NCBI RefSeq assembly: GCF_006540005.1
Contig: NZ_BJOC01000003.1
Location: 124,001 to 188,000, forward strand
Length of the DNA stretch: 64,000 nt
Origin: Halomonas halmophila
GTDB taxonomy: Bacteria; Pseudomonadota; Gammaproteobacteria; Pseudomonadales; Halomonadaceae
Direction of reading: 5' to 3'
Part shown: positions 28,674 through 38,994 of the stretch, piece by piece
How positions within the stretch are numbered: position 1 is the stretch's first letter
Layout: each line of letters starts with the position of its first letter
The notes under the pieces: generated by a model
Database searches by the model: none
Told to the model about the DNA's origin: nothing
Seen by the model: the letters and a program-made list of their open reading frames with translations, nothing else
Position numbers and translations under genes: made by a program

Positions 28674-29642
28674 TCATTCGACCTCGGGGTTGTGCAGGGC
28701 TTCGGCGGCGCCCAGGAGTCCCGTCCACGGGGCGGTCACTACCTGAACGGGCAGCGAGGCGGTGTAGTCACGCATGCGCCCCTTGTCGTGAAAGGCCTCG
28801 AGAAAGCGGCTGTCGGGCAGCCAGTTCAGCAGACGGGGCAGGATACCGCCGCACAGGTAGACCCCGCCCCGTGCGCCCATGGTCAGGGCCGCGTCACCGC
28901 TGACGTCGCCGAGAATCTTCAGAAAACGTTGAAGGGTATCACGCGCGATCGGGTCGTCGCTGCCGGCGGCTTCGGTCACCTCGGCCGGGGTGCGGTGTTG
29001 CGGGTTGGCCCCCTTCAATGAGCAGTGCGCCACGTACAGATCCAGGAGCCCCTGACCGCAGAGCAGGCGCTCGACCGAGATACGGCCATAGCGATTGCGG
29101 AAATGGCGCAGCAGGTTCTGCTCGCGTTCGTCGGTGGGGGCGAAGGTGACATGCCCGCCCTCTGTGGGCAGCGGGATCCAGTCATGGCGGCCGGGAAATA
29201 CGCCGGCCACGCCGAGTCCGGTCCCCGGGCCGATCACCAGGCGCGTGGCATGGGGGGCACAGTGGCCTGCCTGGAGCGTGACTCGTTCGTCCTCGGCGAC
29301 ATGCGGCACGCCCAGTGCCTGGGCCATGAAGTCGTTGATGACCTTGAACAGCTCCAGGTTCAGGGCTTCGCGGACTTCGGTGCGGGTGAACGCCCAGTGG
29401 TTGTTGGTCATCACCACGCGTTCACCATGCACCGGGCAGGCGAAGGCCAGGCAGGCCTCGCGAGGCGCCTGGTCACCGGTTGCGCCGACTCGTTCCAGGT
29501 AGTCGCGGGCGGCTTCGATGATGCCCGGGTACTCGGCACAGGGCAGGCTCTGAATGTCGTGTGGCGCGAAGGCACCTGGCGTCACCAGGGCGAAGCGGGC
29601 ATTGGTGCCGCCGATATCACCAATAAGTGCGGGTCGTGTCAT
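28674..29642 (-). CDS. glk: Glucokinase
   Basis: A 322-aa ATP-dependent glucokinase of the bacterial Glk family. It phosphorylates glucose to glucose-6-phosphate. Motifs: LIGDIGGTNARFAL (phosphate 1), ACPVHGERVVMTNNHWAF (sugar-binding region), LVIGPGTGLGVAGVF and, at the C-terminal side, GGVYLCGGILPR. It lies between edd and the mutarotase, so uptake, anomer correction and the Entner-Doudoroff steps are encoded together. Confidence 0.93.
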   Translation of the reverse strand: MTRPALIGDIGGTNARFALVTPGAFAPHDIQSLPCAEYPGIIEAARDYLERVGATGDQAPREACLAFACPVHGERVVMTNNHWAFTRTEVREALNLELFKVINDFMAQALGVPHVAEDERVTLQAGHCAPHATRLVIGPGTGLGVAGVFPGRHDWIPLPTEGGHVTFAPTDEREQNLLRHFRNRYGRISVERLLCGQGLLDLYVAHCSLKGANPQHRTPAEVTEAAGSDDPIARDTLQRFLKILGDVSGDAALTMGARGGVYLCGGILPRLLNWLPDSRFLEAFHDKGRMRDYTASLPVQVVTAPWTGLLGAAEALHNPEVE

Positions 29643-29692
29643 GGGGCGTTCGTGTCGTCAAGAGTCGAGTCGGGGTGCCATCGCTGCAGCCG

Positions 29693-29720
29693 GCCCCGCC
29701 CGCTGCTGCGGGGCGGGGGC
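29693..29720 (-). terminator. GC-rich hairpin between edd and glk
   Basis: GCCCCGCCC and GGGCGGGGGC can pair with one bulged G around a GCTGCTGC-type loop. There is no T-run on the minus strand, so it is more likely a stability or attenuation element setting edd above glk than a true stop. Confidence 0.35.
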
Positions 29721-29731
29721 GAGCCACTCGT

Positions 29732-31618
<1,887 letters not shown>

Positions 31619-31709
31619 GGGGCACCTCGGAGGCGTTATCGAGAATTTTGGTAAATTTAACAAAAATTTCGCCAGTCACGCCGCCATGATAGGCCTTTTG
31701 AGGGTGTTT

Positions 31710-31724
31710 TGTAATTATTTAACC
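31710..31724 (-). promoter_or_regulatory. Possible HexR operator upstream of edd
   Basis: TGTAATTATTTAACC matches 11 of 15 bases of the HexR consensus I recall (about TGTAATTAAATTACA), 92 bp upstream of the edd start. A second AT-rich stretch, GGTAAATTTAAC, lies near 31650. The 300-bp region between edd and the next gene is otherwise empty and should hold both promoters. Confidence 0.4.
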
Positions 31725-31918
31725 CAAAAGGATAAGGCGGCCGGTAAGGTCGCGTCGTGCTCCGCCGGCGTGAAGGCGAGGGCTCAGCACCCGGGAGCGC
31801 CGCCATGCCGAGCTGGCATGGGGCGGGCCCGGGGTGGCGAGAGTGGGTATGCCTGAGCACAATGTAGGGCCTTTTACGGTTGTCTGTCAGCCAGCCCGTG
31901 CTGTCCTTCGGAGATTTC

Positions 31919-33061
31919 ATGACGCGACTCCATCTTGCAGATCCGCTTGCCATGGCGGCGATACCGGCAGCGGCGTGGAATGCCCTCGTGGATGATGACT
32001 ATCCCTTCCTGCGCCATGAATTCCTGTCCGCTCTGGAGTCGACCGGAGCCGTGACACGCGAGACCGGCTGGGTAGCGCGACACCTGACGCTGTGGCGCGA
32101 CGGCGAGCTCGTGGGGGCGCTCCCGCACTACCTCAAGTATCATTCCTTCGGTGAATATGTGTTCGACTGGGCCTGGGCGGATGCCTGGGAAAGAGCGGGC
32201 GGGCAGTATTACCCCAAGTCGGTCAGTGCCGTTCCATTCACGCCGGTCCCGGGCCCCAGGCTGCTGCTCGCCGAGGATGTCGACCCGTGCGAGGCCATGC
32301 AGCGCCTGTCCGAGGCTTGTTGCGGCGAAGATACCTCGGGCTGGCACCTGTTGTTTGCCGAACAGCGGGAAGTCGCGGCCTGGCAGCAGGCATGCCCGGA
32401 CCTGATAGCGCGGGACGGCGTGCAGTTTCAATGGCGGGACCGGGGGTTCGGTGACTTCGATGGCTTCCTGGCCAGCCTGACATCGAAACGGCGCAAGGCC
32501 ATTCGTCGCGAACGTCGCCGCATCGCCGAGCAGGGCCTGACGCTGCATCGACTCGAGGGGGCCGATATTGGTGAGGCGGATCTGGCGCATTTCTACCGGT
32601 GTTACCAGATGACGTACCTGGAGCGCGGGCAGCGCGGCTACCTGAGCCATGACTTCTTCGCGCAGTTGCTGCAGCGGTTGCCCGAGGCGCTCCTGTTGAT
32701 ACAGGCCCGGTTGCACGACCGGCCCGTGGCGGCAGCCCTGTGCCTGCAGGGGGGCAATTCGCTGTACGGCCGTTACTGGGGCAGTGAGGTCATGGCCGAT
32801 GGGCTGCACTTCGAGGCCTGCTACTACCAGGGCATCGAACACTGTCTCGCCCGGGGGCTCGATCTCTTCGACCCGGGCACCCAGGGGGAACACAAGCTGG
32901 CGAGAGGCTTCGCTCCTCTCCGTCTCACCTCGTTGCATCATATCGCTGATCCGCGCTTGCGTAGCGCAGTCGCGCGTTTCTGCCGCGAGGAAGGCGCTCA
33001 TGTCAGCTCATATCATGAGGCCGCGACACAAGGCTTACCGTTTAAAAGTGAAGAAAGGTGA
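31919..33061 (+). CDS. FemAB-like/GNAT-fold acyltransferase (DUF482 type)
   Basis: A 380-aa protein resembling the peptidogalycan biosynthesis/FemAB-like family: FLRHEFLSALESTGAV near the N-terminus, FLASLTSKRRKAIRRERRRI, then YLSHDFFAQLLQRLPEALLL and GRYWGSEVMADGLHFEACYY in the C-terminal acyltransferase half. Family members are presumed aminoacyl or acyl transferases; the acceptor is unknown. The ATG at 31919 has CGGAG 6 bases upstream; a TTG at 31880 would give 13 more residues. It precedes the VpsR-like activator gene by 223 bp of AT-rich DNA. Confidence 0.78.
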   Translation: MTRLHLADPLAMAAIPAAAWNALVDDDYPFLRHEFLSALESTGAVTRETGWVARHLTLWRDGELVGALPHYLKYHSFGEYVFDWAWADAWERAGGQYYPKSVSAVPFTPVPGPRLLLAEDVDPCEAMQRLSEACCGEDTSGWHLLFAEQREVAAWQQACPDLIARDGVQFQWRDRGFGDFDGFLASLTSKRRKAIRRERRRIAEQGLTLHRLEGADIGEADLAHFYRCYQMTYLERGQRGYLSHDFFAQLLQRLPEALLLIQARLHDRPVAAALCLQGGNSLYGRYWGSEVMADGLHFEACYYQGIEHCLARGLDLFDPGTQGEHKLARGFAPLRLTSLHHIADPRLRSAVARFCREEGAHVSSYHEAATQGLPFKSEER

Positions 33062-33284
33062 ACTACTCTTCGTTTAATCCCGAAAGAATTTTTCACACTA
33101 TTCTGTCATCTCGATGCGATTAGTTTTTGTGTTACATGAAGCCCTTTTTGTTTAGGAATGCCTGATTTAAAGCTGGGTTAATGTGCGCCTGCTAGTCGTT
33201 TTCGCGGTGGAAACTTCATTGCGAGCAAGAGGAATGCCGCTGAAAACTTCTTCCGTGAGCTCCCGTTGAAGAGGAGAGGATCTG

Positions 33285-34685
33285 ATGGAATCGGCGGCAA
33301 AGGTAAAGCTGCTGGGCAAGGGCAGTGACAATGAAACGCAGTTGTTGGAGATATTGCAGCAGCAGGGCTGGCAAGTCTCGCGACATTTTCTCTTCGATGA
33401 GTCCGGTGCCTGTTGTTGTCATCAACATTCGGTCTCCGACGGCCTTGGGGTGGTCGTCCTGGACGCAATCTCCACGGATGAGCTGAGAAGGCTCGAGGCA
33501 TCCATGTGTGGCATCCGGGTGCCCTGGGTCGCGGTAGTGGATGAGTCGGCGCTTGCCGTCAGTGATATTCGACACCTGATCCTCGACCTGTGTTTCGGGT
33601 TCGTCACCTACCCCGTGGATCACGAGAGCCTGCAGTCTCTGCTGCGCAATGCCGCCCGGCTGGCGCATATCCAGCACCTCGAAGATGACGCCAGGGGAGC
33701 CGACACACCGCAGGACGACGTTAGTGAGTATGAGATGGTGGGCACGACGCCCGTCATGTGGGATCTGTTCAAGACCATTCGCAAGGTGGCGGCCGTGGAT
33801 GCCTCGGTCTGTATTCACGGCGAGTCGGGTACCGGCAAGGAGCTGACGGCCCAGGCGATTCATGAGCGGTCCCATCGTTCGTCGGGCCCGTTCCAGGCCA
33901 TCAACTGTGGTGCCTTGCCGGACAACCTCATTCAGTCCGAGCTTTTTGGACACGAGAAGGGGGCCTTCACCGGAGCGGCGCAGCGCAAGATCGGGCGTAT
34001 CGAAGCGGCCGACGGTGGCATTCTCTTCCTCGACGAGATCGGTGACCTGCCTCTCGATCTTCAGGTCAACCTGCTGCGCTTTCTCGAGACCCGGCGCATC
34101 CAGCGCATCGGCTCGCTCAATGAGATTGATGTGGACGTTCGAGTGCTGGCGGCAACGCATGTCGATCTGGCAAAGGCAGTGGATGAAGGGCGCTTTCGCG
34201 AAGATCTCTATCATCGGCTCAATGTGCTTCAGGTGGTGGTGCCTGCCCTGCGCGAGCATCCCGAGGACATCGAGGTCATGGCGCGTTTTTTCTTCAAACG
34301 CTTTGCCGGAGAAAAGCCGGCGACCCTGCGCGGCTTTTCTCGGGAGTCGATGGCGGCCATGCGCCAATACCCCTGGCCGGGAAACGTACGCGAACTGATC
34401 AACCGCATTCGCCGCGCCATGGTGATGTGCGAAGGGCGACTCATCCAGCCGGACGACCTGGGAATCGAGCGCCGCAGGATTCATCGCCACATCCGCACCC
34501 TGGATCAATCCCGGGATCGTGCCGAGTGCGATGCCATACTCTCGGCACTGGTGCGCAACAAGTACTGCATCAATGCGGCGGCGGAAGAGCTCGATATTTC
34601 TCGCGTCACCATGTATCGGCTGTTGAACAAGCATGGTATCCCGCGTTCGCCCGCCGAGAGCTCATCCGAGCCGGAACTTGCCTGA
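33285..34685 (+). CDS. VpsR-type sigma-54-interacting transcription activator
   Basis: A 466-aa enhancer-binding protein. Residues about 10-125 are a receiver-like VpsR domain ([12 protein letters not shown], then [20 protein letters not shown]). The AAA+ domain (about 150-380) has Walker [29 protein letters not shown] (the GAFTGA loop that contacts sigma-54), Walker [14 protein letters not shown], and [10 protein letters not shown]. The C-terminal Fis-type helix-turn-helix is [20 protein letters not shown]. VpsR homologues control biofilm matrix genes, some with cyclic di-GMP. A sigma-54-like promoter for the csgD unit lies 250 bp after its stop, so it is the likely activator of curli here. 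Confidence 0.88.
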   Translation: MESAAKVKLLGKGSDNETQLLEILQQQGWQVSRHFLFDESGACCCHQHSVSDGLGVVVLDAISTDELRRLEASMCGIRVPWVAVVDESALAVSDIRHLILDLCFGFVTYPVDHESLQSLLRNAARLAHIQHLEDDARGADTPQDDVSEYEMVGTTPVMWDLFKTIRKVAAVDASVCIHGESGTGKELTAQAIHERSHRSSGPFQAINCGALPDNLIQSELFGHEKGAFTGAAQRKIGRIEAADGGILFLDEIGDLPLDLQVNLLRFLETRRIQRIGSLNEIDVDVRVLAATHVDLAKAVDEGRFREDLYHRLNVLQVVVPALREHPEDIEVMARFFFKRFAGEKPATLRGFSRESMAAMRQYPWPGNVRELINRIRRAMVMCEGRLIQPDDLGIERRRIHRHIRTLDQSRDRAECDAILSALVRNKYCINAAAEELDISRVTMYRLLNKHGIPRSPAESSSEPELA

Positions 34686-34726
34686 TACCGTCACGGCACC
34701 AGACCTACCCTCGACCCTCTTGACTG

Positions 34727-34750
34727 CCCGCTCTACGGAGCGGGTTTTTT
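34727..34750 (+). terminator. Intrinsic terminator after the VpsR-like gene
   Basis: CCCGCTC and GAGCGGG form a 7-bp stem with TACG loop, followed by six T residues. It separates the activator transcript from the downstream sigma-54-type promoter. Confidence 0.92.
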
Positions 34751-34845
34751 ATGTGCTTTCCAAGAAGCACCGAGAAGTGTGTCAATGGCTTAACAGTTTT
34801 TCACGTTTATGATTTTAAGGGTTTTTTGAGGCTCCTGGTGTGCTC

Positions 34846-34898
34846 TTTGTCATGCTGAAGGCTGGGCTGTTTCATCGAGTTAACACTTTTTGTCATAC
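34846..34898. promoter_or_regulatory. Pair of TTTGTCATRC direct repeats, candidate activator sites
   Basis: TTTGTCATGC at 34846-34855 and TTTGTCATAC at 34889-34898 lie 43 bp apart, near four helical turns, and about 90 and 48 bp upstream of the sigma-54-like element. That is the usual range for enhancer-binding protein sites. TTGTCATAC recurs upstream of csgB at 38299-38307. Binding by the VpsR-like protein or CsgD is inference. Confidence 0.4.
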
Positions 34899-34936
34899 GT
34901 TTCTCATAACCTGCTGTAAATAATGATGAATTTTTT

Positions 34937-34952
34937 TGGCATGCGTTTTGCT
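34937..34952 (+). promoter_or_regulatory. Sigma-54 (-24/-12) promoter upstream of the csgD unit
   Basis: TGGCATGCGTTTTGCT matches the sigma-54 consensus TGGCACG-N4-TTGCW at all but one core base, with GG and GC exactly 12 bases apart. The expected start of transcription is near 34963, about 40 bases before the next gene and about 550 before csgD. The upstream region (34751-34936) is AT-rich and has no gene. Confidence 0.75.
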
Positions 34953-35001
34953 ATAGATATTGGGCAAGGGGTTATTCCGCTGGTGAAACTGGGAGTCGAT
35001 C

Positions 35002-35322
35002 ATGCCCCACAGACTGTGCAAGACATGCCGGATAGCGTGGCAAGGGGTTTGTCTGGCAGGAATTGCCGTGACTACCAGTGTTGCGGCAGATCTGGCTGAA
35101 AAGCGGATGCAGGTAGAGTGGAATATATCGGCAGGTGTCTCGCCATCGGTAGACGACCTCTCTCGGCATGCGGACCTGTTGGACTACTTGGCGCCTGGCG
35201 AGAAAGTTCAAGGCACCGGCCATGTCATCCTTTGGGATGAGCGTCCGGGAAAAGAAGGTGGCGGGAACCGCGGAAAATCTCGAAGATCAAGTCAAGGGGA
35301 TAACTCGGTGGAGGCGGTATGA
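35002..35322 (+). CDS. Small exported hypothetical protein, first gene of the csgD transcription unit (possible frameshift)
   Basis: A 106-aa unknown protein with a signal-like start (hydrophobic WQGVCLAGIAVTTSV, cleavage near VAAD). GGGAGTCGATC precedes the ATG. It lies between the sigma-54-like promoter and csgD. After about base 35235 codon quality in this frame falls (many A/T third positions, KEGGGNRGKSRRSSQGDNS). The +1 frame then has GC-rich third positions (VAGTAENLEDQVKG, YRDVGVKIKKK) and stays open to about 35395. The true product may therefore be about 130 aa, with a frameshift in the gene or the sequence. No family was recognised. Confidence 0.5.
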   Translation: MPHRLCKTCRIAWQGVCLAGIAVTTSVAADLAEKRMQVEWNISAGVSPSVDDLSRHADLLDYLAPGEKVQGTGHVILWDERPGKEGGGNRGKSRRSSQGDNSVEAV

Positions 35323-35509
35323 AGCTTCTGGTTCAGATATTTTGGGTTACAGGGACGTTGGCGTGAAGATAAAAAAGAAAGCTTCACGGTTGTAGATTCC
35401 AGGTGCTGAGGGGTAGGGCTGAAGGTTCATTATAAAAAAGAGCGGTCTTAGGGGATTTTCAAGCAATGACGTTTTCTTCATTCCCGATGACCTTTCCTGG
35501 AGAAGTTTG

Positions 35510-36217
35510 ATGTCTATTGAACAAGATGATCGCATTTTTCTTGTCACCTATGAAGGGCCTCAGGCCACTCTTTTGGCAAACTATATAGAGGAAAGCACTG
35601 GGGTGGTAACCCGAATACTTGCGCCGGATTTGACACTTGAAAAAGTGTTCTCGGGTGGATCGGTCGGGCTGATAATGGTGGATAAGTCCGTCGTGAGCCT
35701 TTCACAGCTACATCGCTGTCAGGAGCATGCTGCCTCAATAGAAGGTGAGGGGAGAAAACCGCTTATGCTGTCGGTGTTCAATCTCGAGAGCGAAGAGCAG
35801 GCCAATGAACTGCTTTCCTCCGTTTATTTGCAGGGCGTCTTCTTTCAGCATGATTCCCTGGAGCTGATGGCGCAGGGTATCAAGTGCATGCTCGGAGGCG
35901 AACTCTGGGCGTCACGTCGCTTGACGTCGCAAGTGATCGACAACCTGCGTCGTCAGCATCTGAATATCTATCGTCAAACCGGCAATCTGACCACCAGAGA
36001 GCGGCAGATCCTCGGGCTGGTGGGGATGGGTGCCTCGAACCTGGAAATCGCTGAACGCTTGTTCCTGAGCCAACACACCGTCAAGTCGCACATCTACAAC
36101 ATCTTCAAGAAGATCGGTGTCCGCAACCGCACTCAGGCCGTGGGTTGGGCCCGTGATCAACTCGGTTTGCCGGTGACTTCCTTTACACATTCTTCAAACA
36201 ACTCATGCGTTACTTGA
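35510..36217 (+). CDS. csgD: CsgD-like LuxR/FixJ regulator of curli
   Basis: A 235-aa regulator with an atypical receiver-like domain (about 5-125) and a C-terminal LuxR-type helix-turn-helix (LTTRERQILGLVGMGASNLE, then LSQHTVKSHIYNIFKKIGVR). CsgD activates curlin genes and matrix production. The ATG at 35510 has TGGAGAAG upstream; the TTG just before it is less likely. It is followed 10 bp later by csgE. A 184-bp AT-rich spacer before it contains a small hairpin (CGTGAAG with CTTCACG near 35362-35388). Confidence 0.85.
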   Translation: MSIEQDDRIFLVTYEGPQATLLANYIEESTGVVTRILAPDLTLEKVFSGGSVGLIMVDKSVVSLSQLHRCQEHAASIEGEGRKPLMLSVFNLESEEQANELLSSVYLQGVFFQHDSLELMAQGIKCMLGGELWASRRLTSQVIDNLRRQHLNIYRQTGNLTTRERQILGLVGMGASNLEIAERLFLSQHTVKSHIYNIFKKIGVRNRTQAVGWARDQLGLPVTSFTHSSNNSCVT

Positions 36218-36227
36218 GGTCGTTGCC

Positions 36228-36737
36228 ATGCATATGCAACTCACGACACCAGGCTGTGCATTGTTTCTGCTGCTGAGCTGGCCCCTGCCAGGCATGGCAC
36301 AGGAGGGGGGTGACGCTGCCTCCCTCGATGGCGGTCAGCAGATGCCGGAAGTGACGATCAATGATGAGAATGCCCAGGAGGCACTGGATGAACAGTTCAA
36401 TCTCGATACTCCGGAACTTTCGGGAGTCATCGTCGACCGCACCATGACCATGGCAGGCCGGACCTTTTATCGCAGCTTTGCTCAAGCTGGCAGACAGTCC
36501 GAGCTGCTCAATGGCGTGGTGCTGACCCTGCATGAGCGCCCTGATCCACGCTCCGGCAGTCAGATCTGGATCACAGAGGGGAATACTGTCCACTTTCGAA
36601 CACAGCTATCCCCCCGGATCAGTGAAGCTGATCGCAATGCGCAGAAGGCCGTAGCTGCCGTGGAGGAGAGGTTGCTTCGTGCGCGCCTCTCGGAGGCGCT
36701 GCAGCCAAGTCGTGACCTGGCAGACAAGGAGCTTTGA
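36228..36737 (+). CDS. csgE: Curli assembly protein CsgE
   Basis: A 169-aa periplasmic accessory with a signal peptide (residues 1-24, ending PLPGMAQ). The mature region matches CsgE: LSGVIVDRTMTMAGRTFYRS, NGVVLTLHERPDPRSGSQIW and TVHFRTQLSPR. CsgE forms a nonameric cap under the CsgG pore and directs CsgA to it. An acidic stretch (about 25-55) precedes the conserved core. Two ATGs are close together (36228 and 36234). csgF follows after one base. Confidence 0.92.
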   Translation: MHMQLTTPGCALFLLLSWPLPGMAQEGGDAASLDGGQQMPEVTINDENAQEALDEQFNLDTPELSGVIVDRTMTMAGRTFYRSFAQAGRQSELLNGVVLTLHERPDPRSGSQIWITEGNTVHFRTQLSPRISEADRNAQKAVAAVEERLLRARLSEALQPSRDLADKEL

Positions 36738-36738
36738 C

Positions 36739-37170
36739 ATGCACAACAAGATTCGATGCCGTACAGCTGCCTGGGTGGTGGCCTCTTTCCTGGGCAGTGG
36801 GGGACTGGCGGCCCAGGCAGGAGAGCTGGTCTACGAACCCCTCAACCCGTCTTTCGGTGGGGACCCCTTTGTCGGCAGCTATCTGCTCAATAAGGCGCAG
36901 GCCCAGGATACCAATACCAATCCTGATGCGCGTGACTTCGACCCGACATCGCCGACAGAGCGCTTGGTGCAGAGCCTTGAAAGTCGGATGATTTCCCAGC
37001 TGATCTCGGACGTGAGTGCCGGTGAGCTGAGTGAGGGCTCGTTCACCAGCAACGACTTCGGCGTGGTGGTACGTGATGACGGAGGGCAACTGACGATCGA
37101 CGTCACCGATCGCGTGACCGGGGATGTGACCACCATCAATGTCGGAGGGCTGGGAGTCGGAGACTTCTAG
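36739..37170 (+). CDS. csgF: Curli assembly protein CsgF
   Basis: A 143-aa exported protein; signal peptide about residues 1-27 (ending LAAQAG). The mature N-terminus LVYEPLNPSFGGDPFVGSYL is the CsgF segment that inserts into the CsgG channel, and VTDRVTGDVTTINV closes the protein. CsgF couples secretion to CsgB-nucleated growth at the cell surface. Start at 36739 follows AAGGAGCTTTGAC, overlapping the end of csgE. Confidence 0.93.
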   Translation: MHNKIRCRTAAWVVASFLGSGGLAAQAGELVYEPLNPSFGGDPFVGSYLLNKAQAQDTNTNPDARDFDPTSPTERLVQSLESRMISQLISDVSAGELSEGSFTSNDFGVVVRDDGGQLTIDVTDRVTGDVTTINVGGLGVGDF

Positions 37171-37226
37171 TGCGCCGTTACGCCACGCCAGGCAAATTCG
37201 CAAGCAGGGGCAAGGGAGATAACAAT

Positions 37227-38060
37227 ATGTACAAGGTGATTATCGCGGTGGCCATGGCGGCAGGGCTGAGTGGTTGTGCCGCCATGGTGGCTGATGTCGA
37301 GGGGCTGGAGGGGCAGCCCGCCACACTGACCCCCCGTAGCGCTACCTGGCAGGACCTGACATCCCTGCCGCGCCCATCGGGCAAGGTGCTGGCGGCGGTG
37401 TATGACTTCCGCGACCAGACAGGCCAGTACCGTCCGGCGCCGGCCAGTACCTTCTCTACCTCGGTGACCCAGGGGGCAGCAGCCATGCTTACCGGGGCTC
37501 TGATGGATTCCGGTTGGTTCACGCCACTGGAGCGCGTCGGGTTGCAGAATCTGCTCACCGAACGTCGCATCATCCGTGCCGAACTCGAACGCTTCAATCG
37601 CCCCGACAACCTGGGCGCATTGCGGTCGGCTTCGGTGCTCCTGGAAGGTGGCATTATTGCCTATGAGTCTAATGTCAAGACCGGAGGAGCAGGAGCCGAA
37701 TACTTCGGCATCGGAGCGTCCGGCCAGTACCAGGTGGATCAGGTGACGGTTAATCTGCGTGCGGTGGAGATATCCACGGGGGAGGTCCTGTCCAATGTGA
37801 CGACCACCAAGACGATCTATTCCAAGGAAGTACGGGCGGGTGTCTACCGTTTTATCGACTTCCGACGATTGCTTGAAGCCGAAGCAGGAGTTACCACCAA
37901 TGAGCCGGTACAAATGGCGGTCATGTCGGCAATCGAAGCGGCGGTTATTCATCTGATTGCGCGTGGTGTGCGTGATAACCTATGGAACCTGGAAGAAGGT
38001 ACCAATATCGATGAAACCCTCTTGTCCGATTATCTTCAGGAAGAAGTTCCAATGCTGTGA
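37227..38060 (+). CDS. csgG: Curli secretion pore CsgG (outer-membrane lipoprotein)
   Basis: A 277-aa outer-membrane lipoprotein forming the nonameric curlin secretion channel. The lipobox LSGC puts the lipidated Cys at residue 17. Family motifs: VLAAVYDFRDQTGQYRPAP, STSVTQGAAAMLTGAL, FTPLERVGLQNLLTERRIIR, YFGIGASGQYQVDQVTVNLR and TTKTIYSKEVRAGVYRFIDF. The ATG at 37227 with AAGGGAGATAAC upstream replaces an earlier in-frame GTG at 37170. A strong terminator follows, ending the csgDEFG unit. Confidence 0.95.
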   Translation: MYKVIIAVAMAAGLSGCAAMVADVEGLEGQPATLTPRSATWQDLTSLPRPSGKVLAAVYDFRDQTGQYRPAPASTFSTSVTQGAAAMLTGALMDSGWFTPLERVGLQNLLTERRIIRAELERFNRPDNLGALRSASVLLEGGIIAYESNVKTGGAGAEYFGIGASGQYQVDQVTVNLRAVEISTGEVLSNVTTTKTIYSKEVRAGVYRFIDFRRLLEAEAGVTTNEPVQMAVMSAIEAAVIHLIARGVRDNLWNLEEGTNIDETLLSDYLQEEVPML

Positions 38061-38159
38061 ACCCCGGTGATTCGTGACGAATGATGGGTAGATACTGCCA
38101 CAGAAAACTGTGTCCATGAGATTTAATTTTTGTTTATTAGATTTCTGGTATATTGAAAG

Positions 38160-38190
38160 GGAGTCGCTTCACGAGCGACTCTCTTTTTTT
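38160..38190 (+). terminator. Intrinsic terminator after csgG
   Basis: GAGTCGCT pairs with AGCGACTC around TCACG and is followed by TCTTTTTTTTA. It lies about 100 bp past csgG. The 313-bp csgG-csgB spacer is AT-rich, has no convincing gene, and must contain the csgBA promoter. Confidence 0.92.
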
Positions 38191-38298
38191 TATTTTGTTT
38201 TTTTGGTTTTTGGGTATTATTTGGTTTTTGGTTGTCAAGGTATTAAAAAAATGGCACTTGAAAATAAGGTTAAATCATTATGGATGTGCCGGGAATTA

Positions 38299-38307
38299 TT
38301 GTCATAC
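38299..38307 (+). promoter_or_regulatory. TTGTCATAC motif upstream of csgB
   Basis: TTGTCATAC lies 67 bp upstream of the csgB start and repeats the motif seen twice in front of the csgD unit. It could be a site for a shared regulator (CsgD or the VpsR-like activator). No consensus -24/-12 or -35/-10 pair was found nearby. Confidence 0.35.
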
Positions 38308-38373
38308 TCCCATTTAAGTGATGTGGCTTTGTAAAAGGTTTTGTCTGAGGTTGGACGTTTGGGGGTGGTCGAC

Positions 38374-38910
38374 ATGGCTCTTGGTAAAGAAATCAGACTT
38401 CAGGGTAAAAGCGGTTTTTCATCAAGTTTGATATTGGCTTTCCTGCTTTTTTCTTCCGCTTTTGTTGCGCAGGCGAATCCCGATATTTCCGGGGGTCGGC
38501 ATGCCGATACAGAGATTGGAAGGATCGTTCAGCAGCATCAGGGGGATGGTTTTTTTACCCTCCCTGATCGCAATATCGCCTTCATCGATCAACTGGGAAA
38601 TGATAATTCGGCGCTAATCGATCAGCAGGGGATGGGCCCCAATCTGGCGTCCGTCTATCAAAGCGGATACGGGAATCAAGCGTCGGTCACCCAGAAAGGC
38701 GCCTTCAATATCGGCCTGGTCAGCCAGCAAGGGAACCACCTCGATGCCACTCTGGAGCAGGACGGACATGAATTCGAGGCAGCGATCAATCAGGCGGGAA
38801 TCAATGGCCAGGTTCAGGTTTTACAGTCGGGGAGTGGCTACCGAGCCATCACCGTGGACCAGATTTCGCGGTCCGGGGTGGGCGCAACGGCCACAATCGT
38901 GACGCGCTGA
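38374..38910 (+). CDS. csgB: CsgB-like minor curlin (nucleator)
   Basis: A 178-aa exported protein with a signal peptide of about 37 residues (ending AFVAQA). The mature part has curlin repeats with spaced Gln/Asn/Gly: FIDQLGNDNSALIDQQG, VYQSGYGNQASVTQKG, LVSQQGNHLDATLEQDG, AINQAGINGQVQVLQSG. CsgB anchors to the cell surface and nucleates CsgA. The ATG at 38374 has GGGGGTGG upstream; an upstream TTG (38341) is less likely. Naming it CsgB rather than a second CsgA rests on gene order and its shorter repeats. Confidence 0.85.
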   Translation: MALGKEIRLQGKSGFSSSLILAFLLFSSAFVAQANPDISGGRHADTEIGRIVQQHQGDGFFTLPDRNIAFIDQLGNDNSALIDQQGMGPNLASVYQSGYGNQASVTQKGAFNIGLVSQQGNHLDATLEQDGHEFEAAINQAGINGQVQVLQSGSGYRAITVDQISRSGVGATATIVTR

Positions 38911-38994
38911 AACAACCGACAACCAACAACCAATGTCGGAGTCAGCGGTTTCAAGGCAAGGCAACGTACCACAACGCGTAACAGGGGAATGACA

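Noticed and set aside
35168-35395. A separate 75-aa gene in the second frame of the pre-csgD region
   Set aside because: Its ATG has no ribosome site and its start is out of frame with good codon use in the preceding gene; it is better explained as the shifted continuation of the gene starting at 35002.
38110-38334. 74-aa open frame between csgG and csgB
   Set aside because: It runs through the csgG terminator, has AT-rich non-coding composition and no ribosome site.
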